Assembly: GCA_022843175.1 (NCBI GenBank)
Contig: JALHOE010000027.1
Location: forward strand, 1-61,954
DNA length: 61,954 bases
Source of the DNA: Deltaproteobacteria bacterium
GTDB lineage: Bacteria > Myxococcota_A > Polyangia > Polyangiales > JADJMO01
Reading direction: 5' to 3'
Shown: positions 15,544 to 22,391 of the stretch, piece after piece
Layout: every line of letters begins with the position of its first letter
Position numbering within the stretch: the first letter of the stretch is position 1
Notes under the pieces: generated by a model
Seen by the model: the letters and a program-made list of their open reading frames with translations, nothing else
The model's database searches: none
Told to the model about the DNA's origin: nothing
Translations under genes and position numbers: made by a program

Positions 15544-15560
15544 GTGACCGGAGCGGTCAC
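15544..15560. promoter_or_regulatory. Palindromic operator, copy 10
   Basis: GTGACCGGAGCGGTCAC, perfect arms, 100 bp upstream of the lipoprotein/multicopper oxidase/selenoprotein operon. No convincing -24/-12 element is seen in between. Confidence 0.75.
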
Positions 15561-15660
15561 ACGCAAACCGAAGGGTTGCGCGTGCGGGAAGCGATCGGCA
15601 TAACGAGCGTCCCGCTCCGTCTCGATCGGCTCACAGGTCGAGCTACAGAAGGTGGTTGCC

Positions 15661-16116
15661 ATGCTCAGGTACGGGACGCTGATGGTGTTGGTCGCAGCAA
15701 CGGGTTGCTCGAGCACGCATGACCCCTCGACCGAGGGTCACGACGCCGCGCACGACGACGCTCTCGTGGATGGGGGCACGGACTCTCCGAGCGACGACAC
15801 CGGCACGGTGCCGGACACCGGCGGACCGTCGGACGCCCCCTCGGGGAAGCCGGCGACGCCCACGATCACGAACGTGATGCCGATGGCAGGCGCATGGCAC
15901 GTCACGTTTACTGCGAACGACTCCGGGCTCACGAAGATCGAGCTGTGGCGCAGCAACGACGGTGCGGCGGCGACGCTGGTGAAGACCTTCGCAGGGACCG
16001 CAAAAGACTGGCATGACGCCGCCGCGCCCGGGACGACGGTTAAGTACTGCTGGACTGTAAAGACCTTCCGCGGCACCGACGCGTCGGAACCGTCCGCGGA
16101 GAAGTGCAACAAGTGA
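15661..16116 (+). CDS. Small lipoprotein with fibronectin type III-like domain
   Basis: Predicted 151-aa lipoprotein; lipobox VAATGC with Cys at about residue 17. An Asp/Gly/Pro-rich linker runs to about residue 60. A single beta domain follows (TPTITNVMPMAGAWHVTF... ELWRSNDGAAATLVKTF... YCWTVKTFRGTDASEPS), typical of fibronectin III-like folds. The first gene of an operon with the two-domain multicopper oxidase, whose ATG overlaps its TGA (TGATG at 16114-16118). The exact role is unknown. ATG 15661 was preferred over GTG 15652 for its AGAAGG ribosome site and position at the signal peptide. Confidence 0.7.
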   Translation: MLRYGTLMVLVAATGCSSTHDPSTEGHDAAHDDALVDGGTDSPSDDTGTVPDTGGPSDAPSGKPATPTITNVMPMAGAWHVTFTANDSGLTKIELWRSNDGAAATLVKTFAGTAKDWHDAAAPGTTVKYCWTVKTFRGTDASEPSAEKCNK

Positions 16117-17039
16117 TGCGACGCGCCCTCGTCTTCGCGTGTCTCGTTGCGCTCTCGGCTTGCAACGGCGAGAAGGAATCGGCCTCGGTCCCGGGAAGCG
16201 GCGTTCGCACGAACATAAAGCGCTATCCGTCGACGGGCGTGACCAAGAAGTTCGAGCTGACGATCTCCGAGTTCGACTGGGAGGTCGCCCCCGGCGCCAT
16301 CTACCAAGCGATTGGCTACAACAAGCGCATCCCCGGCCCCGTGCTTGAGGTGACGGCGGGCGACCGCGTCGAGCTCACGCTCGTCAACGAGACCAAGGAA
16401 CCGCACTCGGCGCACACGCACATCGTCGAGTTCGATACGAACAGCGATGGGGTCAAGGGCGGCGTCGCGCCCCCCGGTGGCCGCGTCACGGTCGTGTGGA
16501 ACGCTTCGTTCGCGGGAACGTTCCCGTACCACGATCACGCAGGCGGCAGCGAGGGCGAGTCCGGCGGGCTGACCGCGGGGCTCGTCGGCGCGCTCGTCGT
16601 CCATCCGCCGGACGACAAACCAGACGTGTTCCACGCAGTCGTGCTCATGGACATGGACCTGACTCGCTACAAGTCCATCCCTGGCACCGCCGACGACGCG
16701 GGCACGATCACCGACGGTGAGTTCCGGGGCGGTCACGGCTTCATGCACACGCTGAACGGTCGCGCTTACGAGGAATGGGTGCCGCCCTTCACCGCGAAGG
16801 TTGGCCAGAAGGTTCGCTGGGGTGTCGTGAGCATCGGTCGCGAGTTCCACACATTCCACGTCCACGGTCATCGTTGGATCGGGAACGACGGGGTCATGAC
16901 AGACAACATCAACCTCGGCCCCGGAACGTTCTCGTCGTTCGAGTGGATCGAGGACAACCCCGGTACATGGCTGGTGCACTGCCACGTGCCAGACCATATG
17001 GAGGGCGGAATGATCGGCCACTACGAAGTGAGCCGGTGA
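16116..17039 (+). CDS. Two-domain multicopper oxidase lipoprotein (small-laccase type)
   Basis: Predicted 307-aa lipoprotein (lipobox LSACN), the length of two-domain multicopper oxidases, which act as trimers with copper sites between subunits. Copper motifs: HSAHTHIVEF (about residue 95), FPYHDHAG (about 135), EFHTFHVHGHRW (about 250) and HCHVPDHMEGGMIGHY at the end. The domain order resembles small laccases and nitrite-reductase-related oxidases. The ATG overlaps the stop of the preceding lipoprotein gene. After its TGA the same frame stays open for 85 codons and encodes a Cys-rich stretch; see findings. Expected to work with the other two oxidases in periplasmic Cu(I) oxidation. Confidence 0.85.
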   Translation: MRRALVFACLVALSACNGEKESASVPGSGVRTNIKRYPSTGVTKKFELTISEFDWEVAPGAIYQAIGYNKRIPGPVLEVTAGDRVELTLVNETKEPHSAHTHIVEFDTNSDGVKGGVAPPGGRVTVVWNASFAGTFPYHDHAGGSEGESGGLTAGLVGALVVHPPDDKPDVFHAVVLMDMDLTRYKSIPGTADDAGTITDGEFRGGHGFMHTLNGRAYEEWVPPFTAKVGQKVRWGVVSIGREFHTFHVHGHRWIGNDGVMTDNINLGPGTFSSFEWIEDNPGTWLVHCHVPDHMEGGMIGHYEVSR

Positions 17040-17212
17040 GCGGCGCGGGAGCGCGAGGACTGTGCCCCGGCGGTCATTGTCAGCGAGTGCAACTGTGCGA
17101 CGAAGACGTATGCGTGCGGCAGCTGCCGTCGCGCGATGCTTCGGTTCAGCAAGGTCCCCATCAGCGGCGCGGCACCCTGCTCACGTGGATCGGTGTTCGG
17201 CCGAAGCCCTGA
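17036..17212 (+). CDS. Doubtful 58-aa cysteine-containing ORF
   Basis: A GTG at 17036 overlaps the multicopper oxidase stop (GTGA) and opens a 58-codon frame with four Cys in LCPGGHCQRVQLCDEDVC. In the frame continuing from the oxidase the same DNA encodes another Cys-rich stretch (ECNCATKTYACGSC). Only one of these, or neither, can be real. There is no ribosome site that decides. Listed because it fills the gap before the selenoprotein gene. Confidence 0.25.
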   Translation: MSGAGARGLCPGGHCQRVQLCDEDVCVRQLPSRDASVQQGPHQRRGTLLTWIGVRPKP

Positions 17213-17251
17213 CGAATGGCACATCAACAGTAATCGCGATAAGGACTCATC

Positions 17252-17947
17252 ATGCGTCGTCTCCTCCTCTCACTGTGCCTCACGCCGCTCATGAGCTGCG
17301 GCACGAGCTCGTCGATCCCGACGGCGGCCGACTCCGGCGTCGCCTCTGACGACACCGCGCCCACCGGGGACGCCGGGACGGATGAGACGCGGGCTTCGTG
17401 CGGAATCAACGTCGGCGACATCCTCTGCGATCTCCCGCTCGAGGGTTACGTGCGCGACGGCGTGGCGACCGGCCTCGCCACGGAAGCACCGTACGTCTCG
17501 GCGAAGCTGTCCGACATCGTCGCGCAGGGCACGCAAAAATATGCCTTCATCTGGACGTCTGCGCATTGGTGAGGCATCTGCCGCAACGCCACCAGTTCGG
17601 TGGCGCACGGTAGTGATCCGACGACCGGCGAGACGTTGACTTCGGGTGCGCAGCAGTATGCGGAACTGATGGGCAAGGCGATGTTCATCAGCCTGCTGCT
17701 CGAGGGCACGACGCCGGACAACCCCACCACGAAGACCCAGGTCTCTGGTTGGGTGAATGGCCTTAGGCTTCCCTTCACGGTCGTCCGCGATCCGGACGGT
17801 GCCGACTTCAACGCCAAGAAGACTCTCGGCGTGAAGATGACGACCTATATCGTCGAGCGCGCGACGATGAAGATCGTCGCCAAGGGGAAGCCGCCGAGCA
17901 TCACGGAGCGGGAGATGATCCCCAAGCTCAAGGCCTTGCCGGACTGA
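17252..17947 (+). CDS. Candidate selenoprotein: thioredoxin-like lipoprotein with a UGIC redox motif
   Basis: Predicted 231-aa secreted lipoprotein with an in-frame TGA at 17570-17572 (codon 107). The signal peptide ends in lipobox LMSCG. The two flanking open frames are in phase and together form one thioredoxin-like protein. The TGA falls exactly where the first redox Cys belongs: IWTSAHW-U-GICRN, compared with WVVSAQWCPPCREE in the paralogue at 19545. A 7-bp hairpin (CGCCACC / GGTGGCG, loop AGTTC, 17587-17605) starts 14 nt after the TGA, in line with bacterial SECIS rules. The C-terminal part keeps LPFTVVRDPDG and TTYIVERATMKI of redoxins. The gene ends the operon 15661-17947. If TGA is not recoded it is a broken gene. 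Confidence 0.7.
17587..17605 (+). promoter_or_regulatory. SECIS-like hairpin after the in-frame TGA
   Basis: Perfect 7-bp stem, 5-nt loop AGTTC with G as second loop base; the loop starts 21 nt after the TGA. Bacterial SECIS elements sit about 16-37 nt downstream of UGA with a G in the first two loop positions. It lies fully inside the coding region. Confidence 0.6.
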
Positions 17948-17951
17948 CTGC

Positions 17952-19472
17952 TTACTTCACGACGCGGATCTCGGACATCATCCCGCGCTCCGAGTGCTCG
18001 GGGATGTGGCAGTGGTACATCCAGCGCCCCGGCTCCTCGTCGAATCGCGCCACGACGGTGACGCTGAACCCGCTGCGGACCGTGACCGAGTCCTTCTGCG
18101 CCTGCGCCATCAGCTCGCGACGGAGCGCGAACGGCTTCTTCACCGGATCGAACAGGTCGTCGCTGTCGACGATTTGAAAGAAGAAGCCATGCAGATGGAA
18201 CACGTGGATCTGATGGCTGACGTTGTGGATCTTGAACGCCCTCGTCTCCCCGAGCTTGACCTCGATGGGCGGGATGTCGCCCCCGGCCTTCTTGTTGATC
18301 ACGAAGATCGGGTCGCCGTCCTTGCCGACGATCGGATCGTGCTCTTCCGGCGGTAGCGTGTACCCCTCGGGGCCGCCCTGCGTGCCCTGATCGAACTCGA
18401 TCAACGTGGGCTCACCGGCGGGCACAGGGATCCGGGGGATCGCCACGCCCGGCAGCGTGTCCGGCAGCGCGCGACCCGACACGCTCGAACCGATCTTCAT
18501 CTTCAACACGGTCACGGCGGGCTGCGGCGCGTCGTCCTCGGCGCGCTCGAAGGCATCGCTGGTGAGCGGTAGCTCCTTGCCCACGGCACCGTTGGGAATG
18601 AGCAGCGCGTCGTAGCGCTCGGACGGCCCGATGAGAATGTGCGTCGCTTCGTACGGCTTCTCGAACAAGCTGCCGTCGGTCCCGATGACCCGGAACGTAT
18701 GGCCCCGCACCGTCAGGTTGAAGTAGCGCAGGTTCGCGGTGTTGAGGAGCCGAAAGCGATGGATCGCCCCCGACTGCACGACGAGCGAACGATCGGTTCG
18801 TCCATTCACGAGCAACGTGTCGCTCCATCGTCCGTGCAACTTGAGGTCGAGCGGGAGCTGCGCGTAATCGTCGAGATCGGGCGGGAGCGCGCCGTCGGCC
18901 TGCAGCCTCACGTCGTCGAGCACGAGGACGTGCTCGTGATCGACGCGGGGCTCGCCGGGTCCGCGCACGCGGATCACGCCATAGAGGCCGCGCTCGATCT
19001 GTGTGTCGGAACGGTGGTGTGGATGGAACCAGAAGAGGCCGGGATCGCGGACGACGAACGAGTACTCGAACGTCCCGCCGGGCATCACCGGGTTCTGCAC
19101 GACGAGCGCGCCGTCCATCGAGTTCGGGAGCCGCAGCCCGTGCCAGTGGATCGTCGTCGCCTGCGGGAGCTCGTTCTTGAAGTGGATGACGAGGCGCGTA
19201 CCGACGGCGACGTCGATGAACGGGCCGGGGACTGTACCGTTGTAGGTCCAAGCCGCGGTTTTCTTGCCGGGCGTGAGCTCCACCGTCGCGACCTTGGCCA
19301 CGAGGTCCATCTCGAACACCCCCGGGTCGGGATCCTTGTCGGTCGCAGACGTGATTCCCGGGTTGTCGTCGAGCACCGGCGCCTGCTCGGGTTCGCGGGC
19401 GGTGCAGCTCGACGCCATGACGACGACGAGCGAGACGAGCAGAGCGACGACCCGAAGCCACATCAGCCGCAT
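17952..19472 (-). CDS. Three-domain multicopper oxidase lipoprotein (second three-domain copy)
   Basis: Predicted 506-aa lipoprotein (lipobox ASSCT). Copper motifs are HWHGLRLPNSMDG (about residue 110), FWFHPHHRSDTQIERGLYG (about 145), HVFHLHGFFFQI (about 425) and HCHIPEHSERGMM near the end. The domain layout equals that at 12559 but the sequence differs clearly, so they are paralogues and not a recent copy. It is probably co-transcribed with the thioredoxin-like gene at 19545-20300 (72 bp gap) under operator copy 11. It converges on the selenoprotein gene with 4 bp between stops. ATG 19472 or ATG 19463 may be the start. Confidence 0.87.
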   Translation of the reverse strand: MRLMWLRVVALLVSLVVVMASSCTAREPEQAPVLDDNPGITSATDKDPDPGVFEMDLVAKVATVELTPGKKTAAWTYNGTVPGPFIDVAVGTRLVIHFKNELPQATTIHWHGLRLPNSMDGALVVQNPVMPGGTFEYSFVVRDPGLFWFHPHHRSDTQIERGLYGVIRVRGPGEPRVDHEHVLVLDDVRLQADGALPPDLDDYAQLPLDLKLHGRWSDTLLVNGRTDRSLVVQSGAIHRFRLLNTANLRYFNLTVRGHTFRVIGTDGSLFEKPYEATHILIGPSERYDALLIPNGAVGKELPLTSDAFERAEDDAPQPAVTVLKMKIGSSVSGRALPDTLPGVAIPRIPVPAGEPTLIEFDQGTQGGPEGYTLPPEEHDPIVGKDGDPIFVINKKAGGDIPPIEVKLGETRAFKIHNVSHQIHVFHLHGFFFQIVDSDDLFDPVKKPFALRRELMAQAQKDSVTVRSGFSVTVVARFDEEPGRWMYHCHIPEHSERGMMSEIRVVK

Positions 19473-19544
19473 TGCCCGATTCTGACACGCCGGCAGCGCC
19501 GCCGCCGAGTGACAGTGCGGAGCGAATCAGTAGCGCACGGTGGC

Positions 19545-20300
19545 TCAGTCCGCGGCGGCGTCGGCCGGTGCCGCCCCCGCGTCCGTCGCCATTCCGCTGT
19601 CCGTCGAGGTTCCCACATCGGCGCTCGTCCCCGCGTCCGTCGCCAGCGGCGGCGCTCCGTTCTTGGTCAGCATCGAGCTCAGAGCGGGGATCGTCGTCGC
19701 ATCGGGGTTCACGCCCTGAATGATGCGATAGACCTTCATGTCGCGCGGGTTGATCACGTAGTTGTAGGGCAAGCCGACGCTACCGCTCGATGGTAGCGTC
19801 TGCGGCTCGTCATCGAGGACGATGTCGAAGTTGAGCTTGTAGGCGGTGAGCCACTGGTCGACCGTGAGCTGCGTCGCGGGGTTTCGCTTGTTGTCCTGAA
19901 TCATCGCGGTCGCGAATCGCGCACCGCGCGGGCGATAGAGGCGGTCGAGCATCCCCGGCAGGATCTTCGCCTCCTCGCGGCAAGGCGGGCACCACTGGGC
20001 GGACACGACCCAGTAGATGCCGTTGATCCCGCGCGTGCCGTCGGGATCGTAGTAGTCGATCATCGAGATGTCGGTCCACTCGCCCTTGCCGTCCTTGTAC
20101 CCCTTGAACGAGAAGTTCGGGAACGTCTCGCCCACCTTCAGCCCGTAGGGGCCCTCCGGATACGTGAGCCACGGCGCGGTGTCCTCGACGGGCGCGGTGT
20201 CCTCGACGGGCGCGGCGGAGTCGGCAGCGACGGCTGCGTCCTTGGGTGAGCTACACGCGTTGAGCACGAACATGCAGCCGACAGCAGCGAGACGTTTCAT
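19545..20300 (-). CDS. TlpA-like thioredoxin-fold lipoprotein
   Basis: Predicted 251-aa lipoprotein (lipobox LNACSS). Redoxin domain with VGETFPNFSFKGY, then the active site VSAQWCPPCREEAK (Cys pair near residue 108) and a later cis-Pro region (GLPYNYVINP). A low-complexity Asp/Ala/Thr tail follows from about residue 215. It probably reduces or isomerises disulfides, or protects Cys of envelope copper proteins. It is the Cys-containing relative of the candidate selenoprotein at 17252. ATG 20300 follows a GGAGGAG ribosome site. Operator copy 11 is 93 bp upstream. Confidence 0.82.
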   Translation of the reverse strand: MKRLAAVGCMFVLNACSSPKDAAVAADSAAPVEDTAPVEDTAPWLTYPEGPYGLKVGETFPNFSFKGYKDGKGEWTDISMIDYYDPDGTRGINGIYWVVSAQWCPPCREEAKILPGMLDRLYRPRGARFATAMIQDNKRNPATQLTVDQWLTAYKLNFDIVLDDEPQTLPSSGSVGLPYNYVINPRDMKVYRIIQGVNPDATTIPALSSMLTKNGAPPLATDAGTSADVGTSTDSGMATDAGAAPADAAAD

Positions 20301-20392
20301 GAGAGCTCCTCCGCGACGCGTCGTTCGTCCCACGAATCACCACGTTCGTCCAGCCGCGCCTCGTCGGCAGGTTCAAGTTCCCGGGGAGCACC

Positions 20393-20409
20393 GTGACCCG
20401 CGCGGTCAC
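20393..20409. promoter_or_regulatory. Palindromic operator, copy 11
   Basis: GTGACCCGCGCGGTCAC, nearly perfect. It is in the 303-bp divergent gap between the TlpA-like gene (minus) and the Lgt-like gene (plus). A -24/-12-like string on the minus strand at 20318-20332 is unlikely to be used because its start would cut off the ribosome site. Confidence 0.75.
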
Positions 20410-20603
20410 GCGGATTCCGGGAAACCTCGGCGGTGAGTGCCAGTGCACGCAAGGACGAGCCAGTCTCTTCCATACGTGACGTGTAATGGCCGACGGGGCG
20501 CTACGTCTTCTCCATCGAGCGGCCACGCCCACCGGCTTGCCGAATCGTCGATCGATACCGCGTGTCTTTGTGGACGTACCCCGTAGAAGGAGATCGCAGT
20601 CGA

Positions 20604-21377
20604 ATGCTCCCGTACATCGCTCAGCCGCAGATCGTTCTCGGACCGCTCACGATCTACGCCTTCGGCGTACTCGTCGCGATCGCGGTGCTCGTTGGAACAG
20701 AGGTGGCGCGACGCCGCGCAGCGCGCATCGGGCTCGCCGCCGGTGAGATCGACCGCATGCTGACCTGGGTCGTGGTCGGGGGCTTCCTCGGCGGGCACGT
20801 GCTCGATCTGCTGCTCTACGAACCGCGAGCGCTCCTCACCGATCCCTTCCGACTGCTTCGGCTCTGGGATGGGCTTGGATCCTTCGGCGGCTTCGTCGGC
20901 GCAGTGGCGGGCGCGGGGCTCTTCATCTGGCGTCGGCAGCCGGTGCGCCCCTGGCGTCACGTCGACGCGATCGCCTACGCCTTTCCTTTCGGCTGGATCT
21001 TCGGTCGAATCGGCTGCGCGCTCGCGTTCGATCACGTCGGGCGGCCCACCGACTTCGTGCTCGGTCAGGAATATGTCGACGGCGTCGTTCGGCACAACCT
21101 CGGACTCGAAGAGGCTCTGTACACGATCGGCATCGCCACGCTCTTCGCGGTTCTCGGTCGTCGTCGGCGTCCCGCCGGCTTCTTCACTGGACTCCTCGCG
21201 CTGCTCTACGCGCCGGTACGCTTCGCACTCGATGCGCTTCGCGTCGGCGATGCTCGATACCTGGGCTTGACACCAGCGCAGTACGGCAGCGTGTTGCTCG
21301 CGGTCGTGGGCGCGGTCCTGCTCATCGCGAGCGGTCGTCGCGGAGGGGACGACCGCAGCTCGCTCGCGCCGGCATGA
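20604..21377 (+). CDS. Prolipoprotein diacylglyceryl transferase-like membrane enzyme
   Basis: Predicted 257-aa protein with about seven membrane helices. It carries the Lgt signature GRIGCALAFDHVGRPTD (about residues 134-150), PLTIYAFGVLVA at the first helix and GLEEALYTIG. Lgt attaches diacylglycerol to the lipobox Cys of lipoproteins. The island encodes about ten lipoproteins, so a dedicated second Lgt is plausible; the genome should have its main lgt elsewhere. The start ATG 20604 follows AGAAGGAG; an ATG at 20562 is further upstream. Operator copy 11 lies about 195 bp upstream. Confidence 0.8.
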   Translation: MLPYIAQPQIVLGPLTIYAFGVLVAIAVLVGTEVARRRAARIGLAAGEIDRMLTWVVVGGFLGGHVLDLLLYEPRALLTDPFRLLRLWDGLGSFGGFVGAVAGAGLFIWRRQPVRPWRHVDAIAYAFPFGWIFGRIGCALAFDHVGRPTDFVLGQEYVDGVVRHNLGLEEALYTIGIATLFAVLGRRRRPAGFFTGLLALLYAPVRFALDALRVGDARYLGLTPAQYGSVLLAVVGAVLLIASGRRGGDDRSSLAPA

Positions 21378-21560
21378 CCCGGGCGCACGCTGCACTCCGC
21401 GAGATCGACGAGCGAAGGCCGGGCATGCTTTTCATTCGGGCCCGGGTAGCGATGGCGCTCCCCCGGGCCTGGTGCGACGCGCATGGTCGCTCGATTACTG
21501 GGCAACGAATGGCGACTGATTCGGCCGTAATGGCGTCTCTGACGCTGCGTCGGCGACGTT

Positions 21561-21606
21561 GAACGAAAAGACGATGCCCCCGTTCCTTTCGGTGCGGGGG
21601 CATCGT
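21561..21606 (-). terminator. Intrinsic terminator of the two-peptide operon
   Basis: On the minus strand a 12-bp stem (ACGATGCCCCCG / CGGGGGCATCGT, 21571-21606) is followed by CTTTTCGTT. It starts 14 bp after the stop of the 50-aa peptide gene. The remaining gap back to the Lgt-like gene (21378-21560) shows nothing else. Confidence 0.85.
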
Positions 21607-21620
21607 GCAAGGGCCGCTTG

Positions 21621-21773
21621 TCAGCCGCGAGCCGGCGAATCGCCGCAATGCCGAAGCATCGGCGCATCACCGCAGTGGCGCATCGTGGGAGAATCGCCGC
21701 AGTGACGCAGACGCGTCTTCGCTGCAGGACGAACCTTCACGTTCGTGATCTTCGTCGTACGGAGAGCTTTCAT
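21621..21773 (-). CDS. 50-aa peptide with three RHCGD(S/A)P repeats (novel peptide family, locus 2)
   Basis: Second gene of a two-peptide operon. Residues 1-23 form a basic leader (KIT-NVKVR at 8-15, AK at 18-19). Residues 23-47 hold three copies of RHCGDSP or RHCGDAP with an exact 9-residue period (Cys 25, 34, 43; His 24, 33, 42), then PARG. Leader and repeats match the 46-aa peptide at 10753. No signal peptide or known domain. Support for reality: shared repeat and leader, coupling to the upstream peptide gene (14-nt gap), a strong terminator after it and a near-perfect sigma-54 promoter in front of the operon. Cys/His pairs next to Asp suit soft-metal binding or post-translational modification. 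Confidence 0.78.
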   Translation of the reverse strand: MKALRTTKITNVKVRPAAKTRLRHCGDSPTMRHCGDAPMLRHCGDSPARG

Positions 21774-21787
21774 GGGGGTGTTTCCGA

Positions 21788-21865
21788 TCAGCAGTTGCAG
21801 AAGAACCCGCAGGCTCCGCCGCAGAACTTGCAGTTGGTCTCACGGATACGGACACGAATCTTCAT
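21788..21865 (-). CDS. 25-aa five-cysteine peptide
   Basis: First gene of the two-peptide operon. The basic leader KIRVRIRETN is followed by a glycine/phenylalanine core with Cys at 12, 15, 19, 23 and 25 (CxxC, CGFFCNC). It has a very strong ribosome site (GAGGAGG, 21873-21879) 7 nt before ATG 21865 and a sigma-54 promoter at 21931. No secretion signal. The size and Cys density recall tiny metallothionein-like Cu(I) ligands or a RiPP precursor. I know no named family for it. Confidence 0.72.
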   Translation of the reverse strand: MKIRVRIRETNCKFCGGACGFFCNC

Positions 21866-21930
21866 CTGCGAACCTCCTCGGCAGCGAGTCTAACAGGGCC
21901 GCGGCGAAGTGCCGTGGCGGCGCACGCATC

Positions 21931-21946
21931 TGCAAGGCGAGTGCCC
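21931..21946 (-). promoter_or_regulatory. Sigma-54 (-24/-12) promoter of the two-peptide operon
   Basis: On the minus strand GGGCACTCGCCTTGCA is an almost exact match to TGGCAC-N5-TTGCA (GG 21946-21945, GC 21933-21932). The predicted start near 21920 leaves a 55-nt leader. Operators lie directly upstream at 21971-21987 and 22076-22092; a further half-site GGTCAC (21951-21956) abuts the promoter. Confidence 0.8.
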
Positions 21947-21970
21947 GCGCGGTCACCTCGACGTTGCGCC

Positions 21971-21987
21971 GTGACCGCGCCGGCCAC
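21971..21987. promoter_or_regulatory. Palindromic operator, copy 12 (one mismatch)
   Basis: GTGACCGCGCCGGCCAC, 25 bp upstream of the -24 element of the two-peptide operon. Confidence 0.6.
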
Positions 21988-22075
21988 AGTCCGGATATCG
22001 CGGCGAGTGCGTTGCGCTGCACCCCGGAGCGATCTTCGCTCGAGTGGCCGGGAGAGCGACTAACAGGCGGCTCGT

Positions 22076-22092
22076 GTGACCGTTTCAGTCAC
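22076..22092. promoter_or_regulatory. Palindromic operator, copy 13
   Basis: GTGACCGTTTCAGTCAC, about 130 bp upstream of the two-peptide promoter. The stretch 22093-22315 between copies 13 and 14 has open frames on both strands but no ribosome site or recognisable protein; I call no gene there. Confidence 0.7.
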
Positions 22093-22315
22093 CCAAGGAC
22101 CTGTGGCTCGCACCAGCGCGGTGAACGGCCAACCCCGGCGACCCAAACGCTCTCGCTCGGGAGGTCGAGCCGGAAGAGGAAGCGGCGATGTCCGGGCGCT
22201 GCGGGCGCTGAGCTTCGGCGGGCGAGCGTTGTCCCTCGATGCCGGAGGTCTGCGTGCCATCCGTGCGCTCGAGACGCTCGCGCACTCCCATTTCGGTGCT
22301 CGACGTGTTTCAACC

Positions 22316-22332
22316 GTGACTCGGTCGGTCAC
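22316..22332. promoter_or_regulatory. Palindromic operator, copy 14
   Basis: GTGACTCGGTCGGTCAC, 60 bp upstream of the NHL-propeller lipoprotein gene at 22392. Confidence 0.7.
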
Positions 22333-22391
22333 TCCTGTAGCGGTCGCGGGTCGTTGCGATCGTCGGTCGCGCATGGCAAGACCTGGGGCGC

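Noticed and set aside
20318-20332. Sigma-54-like string TGGGACGAACGACGC before the TlpA-like gene
   Set aside because: Correct GG-N10-GC spacing, but the predicted start lies downstream of the GGAGG ribosome site, so it would not give a translatable mRNA.
22093-22315. Overlapping ORFs between operator copies 13 and 14
   Set aside because: Arg/Ala-rich translations typical of noncoding GC-rich DNA, no ribosome site, no conserved motif.
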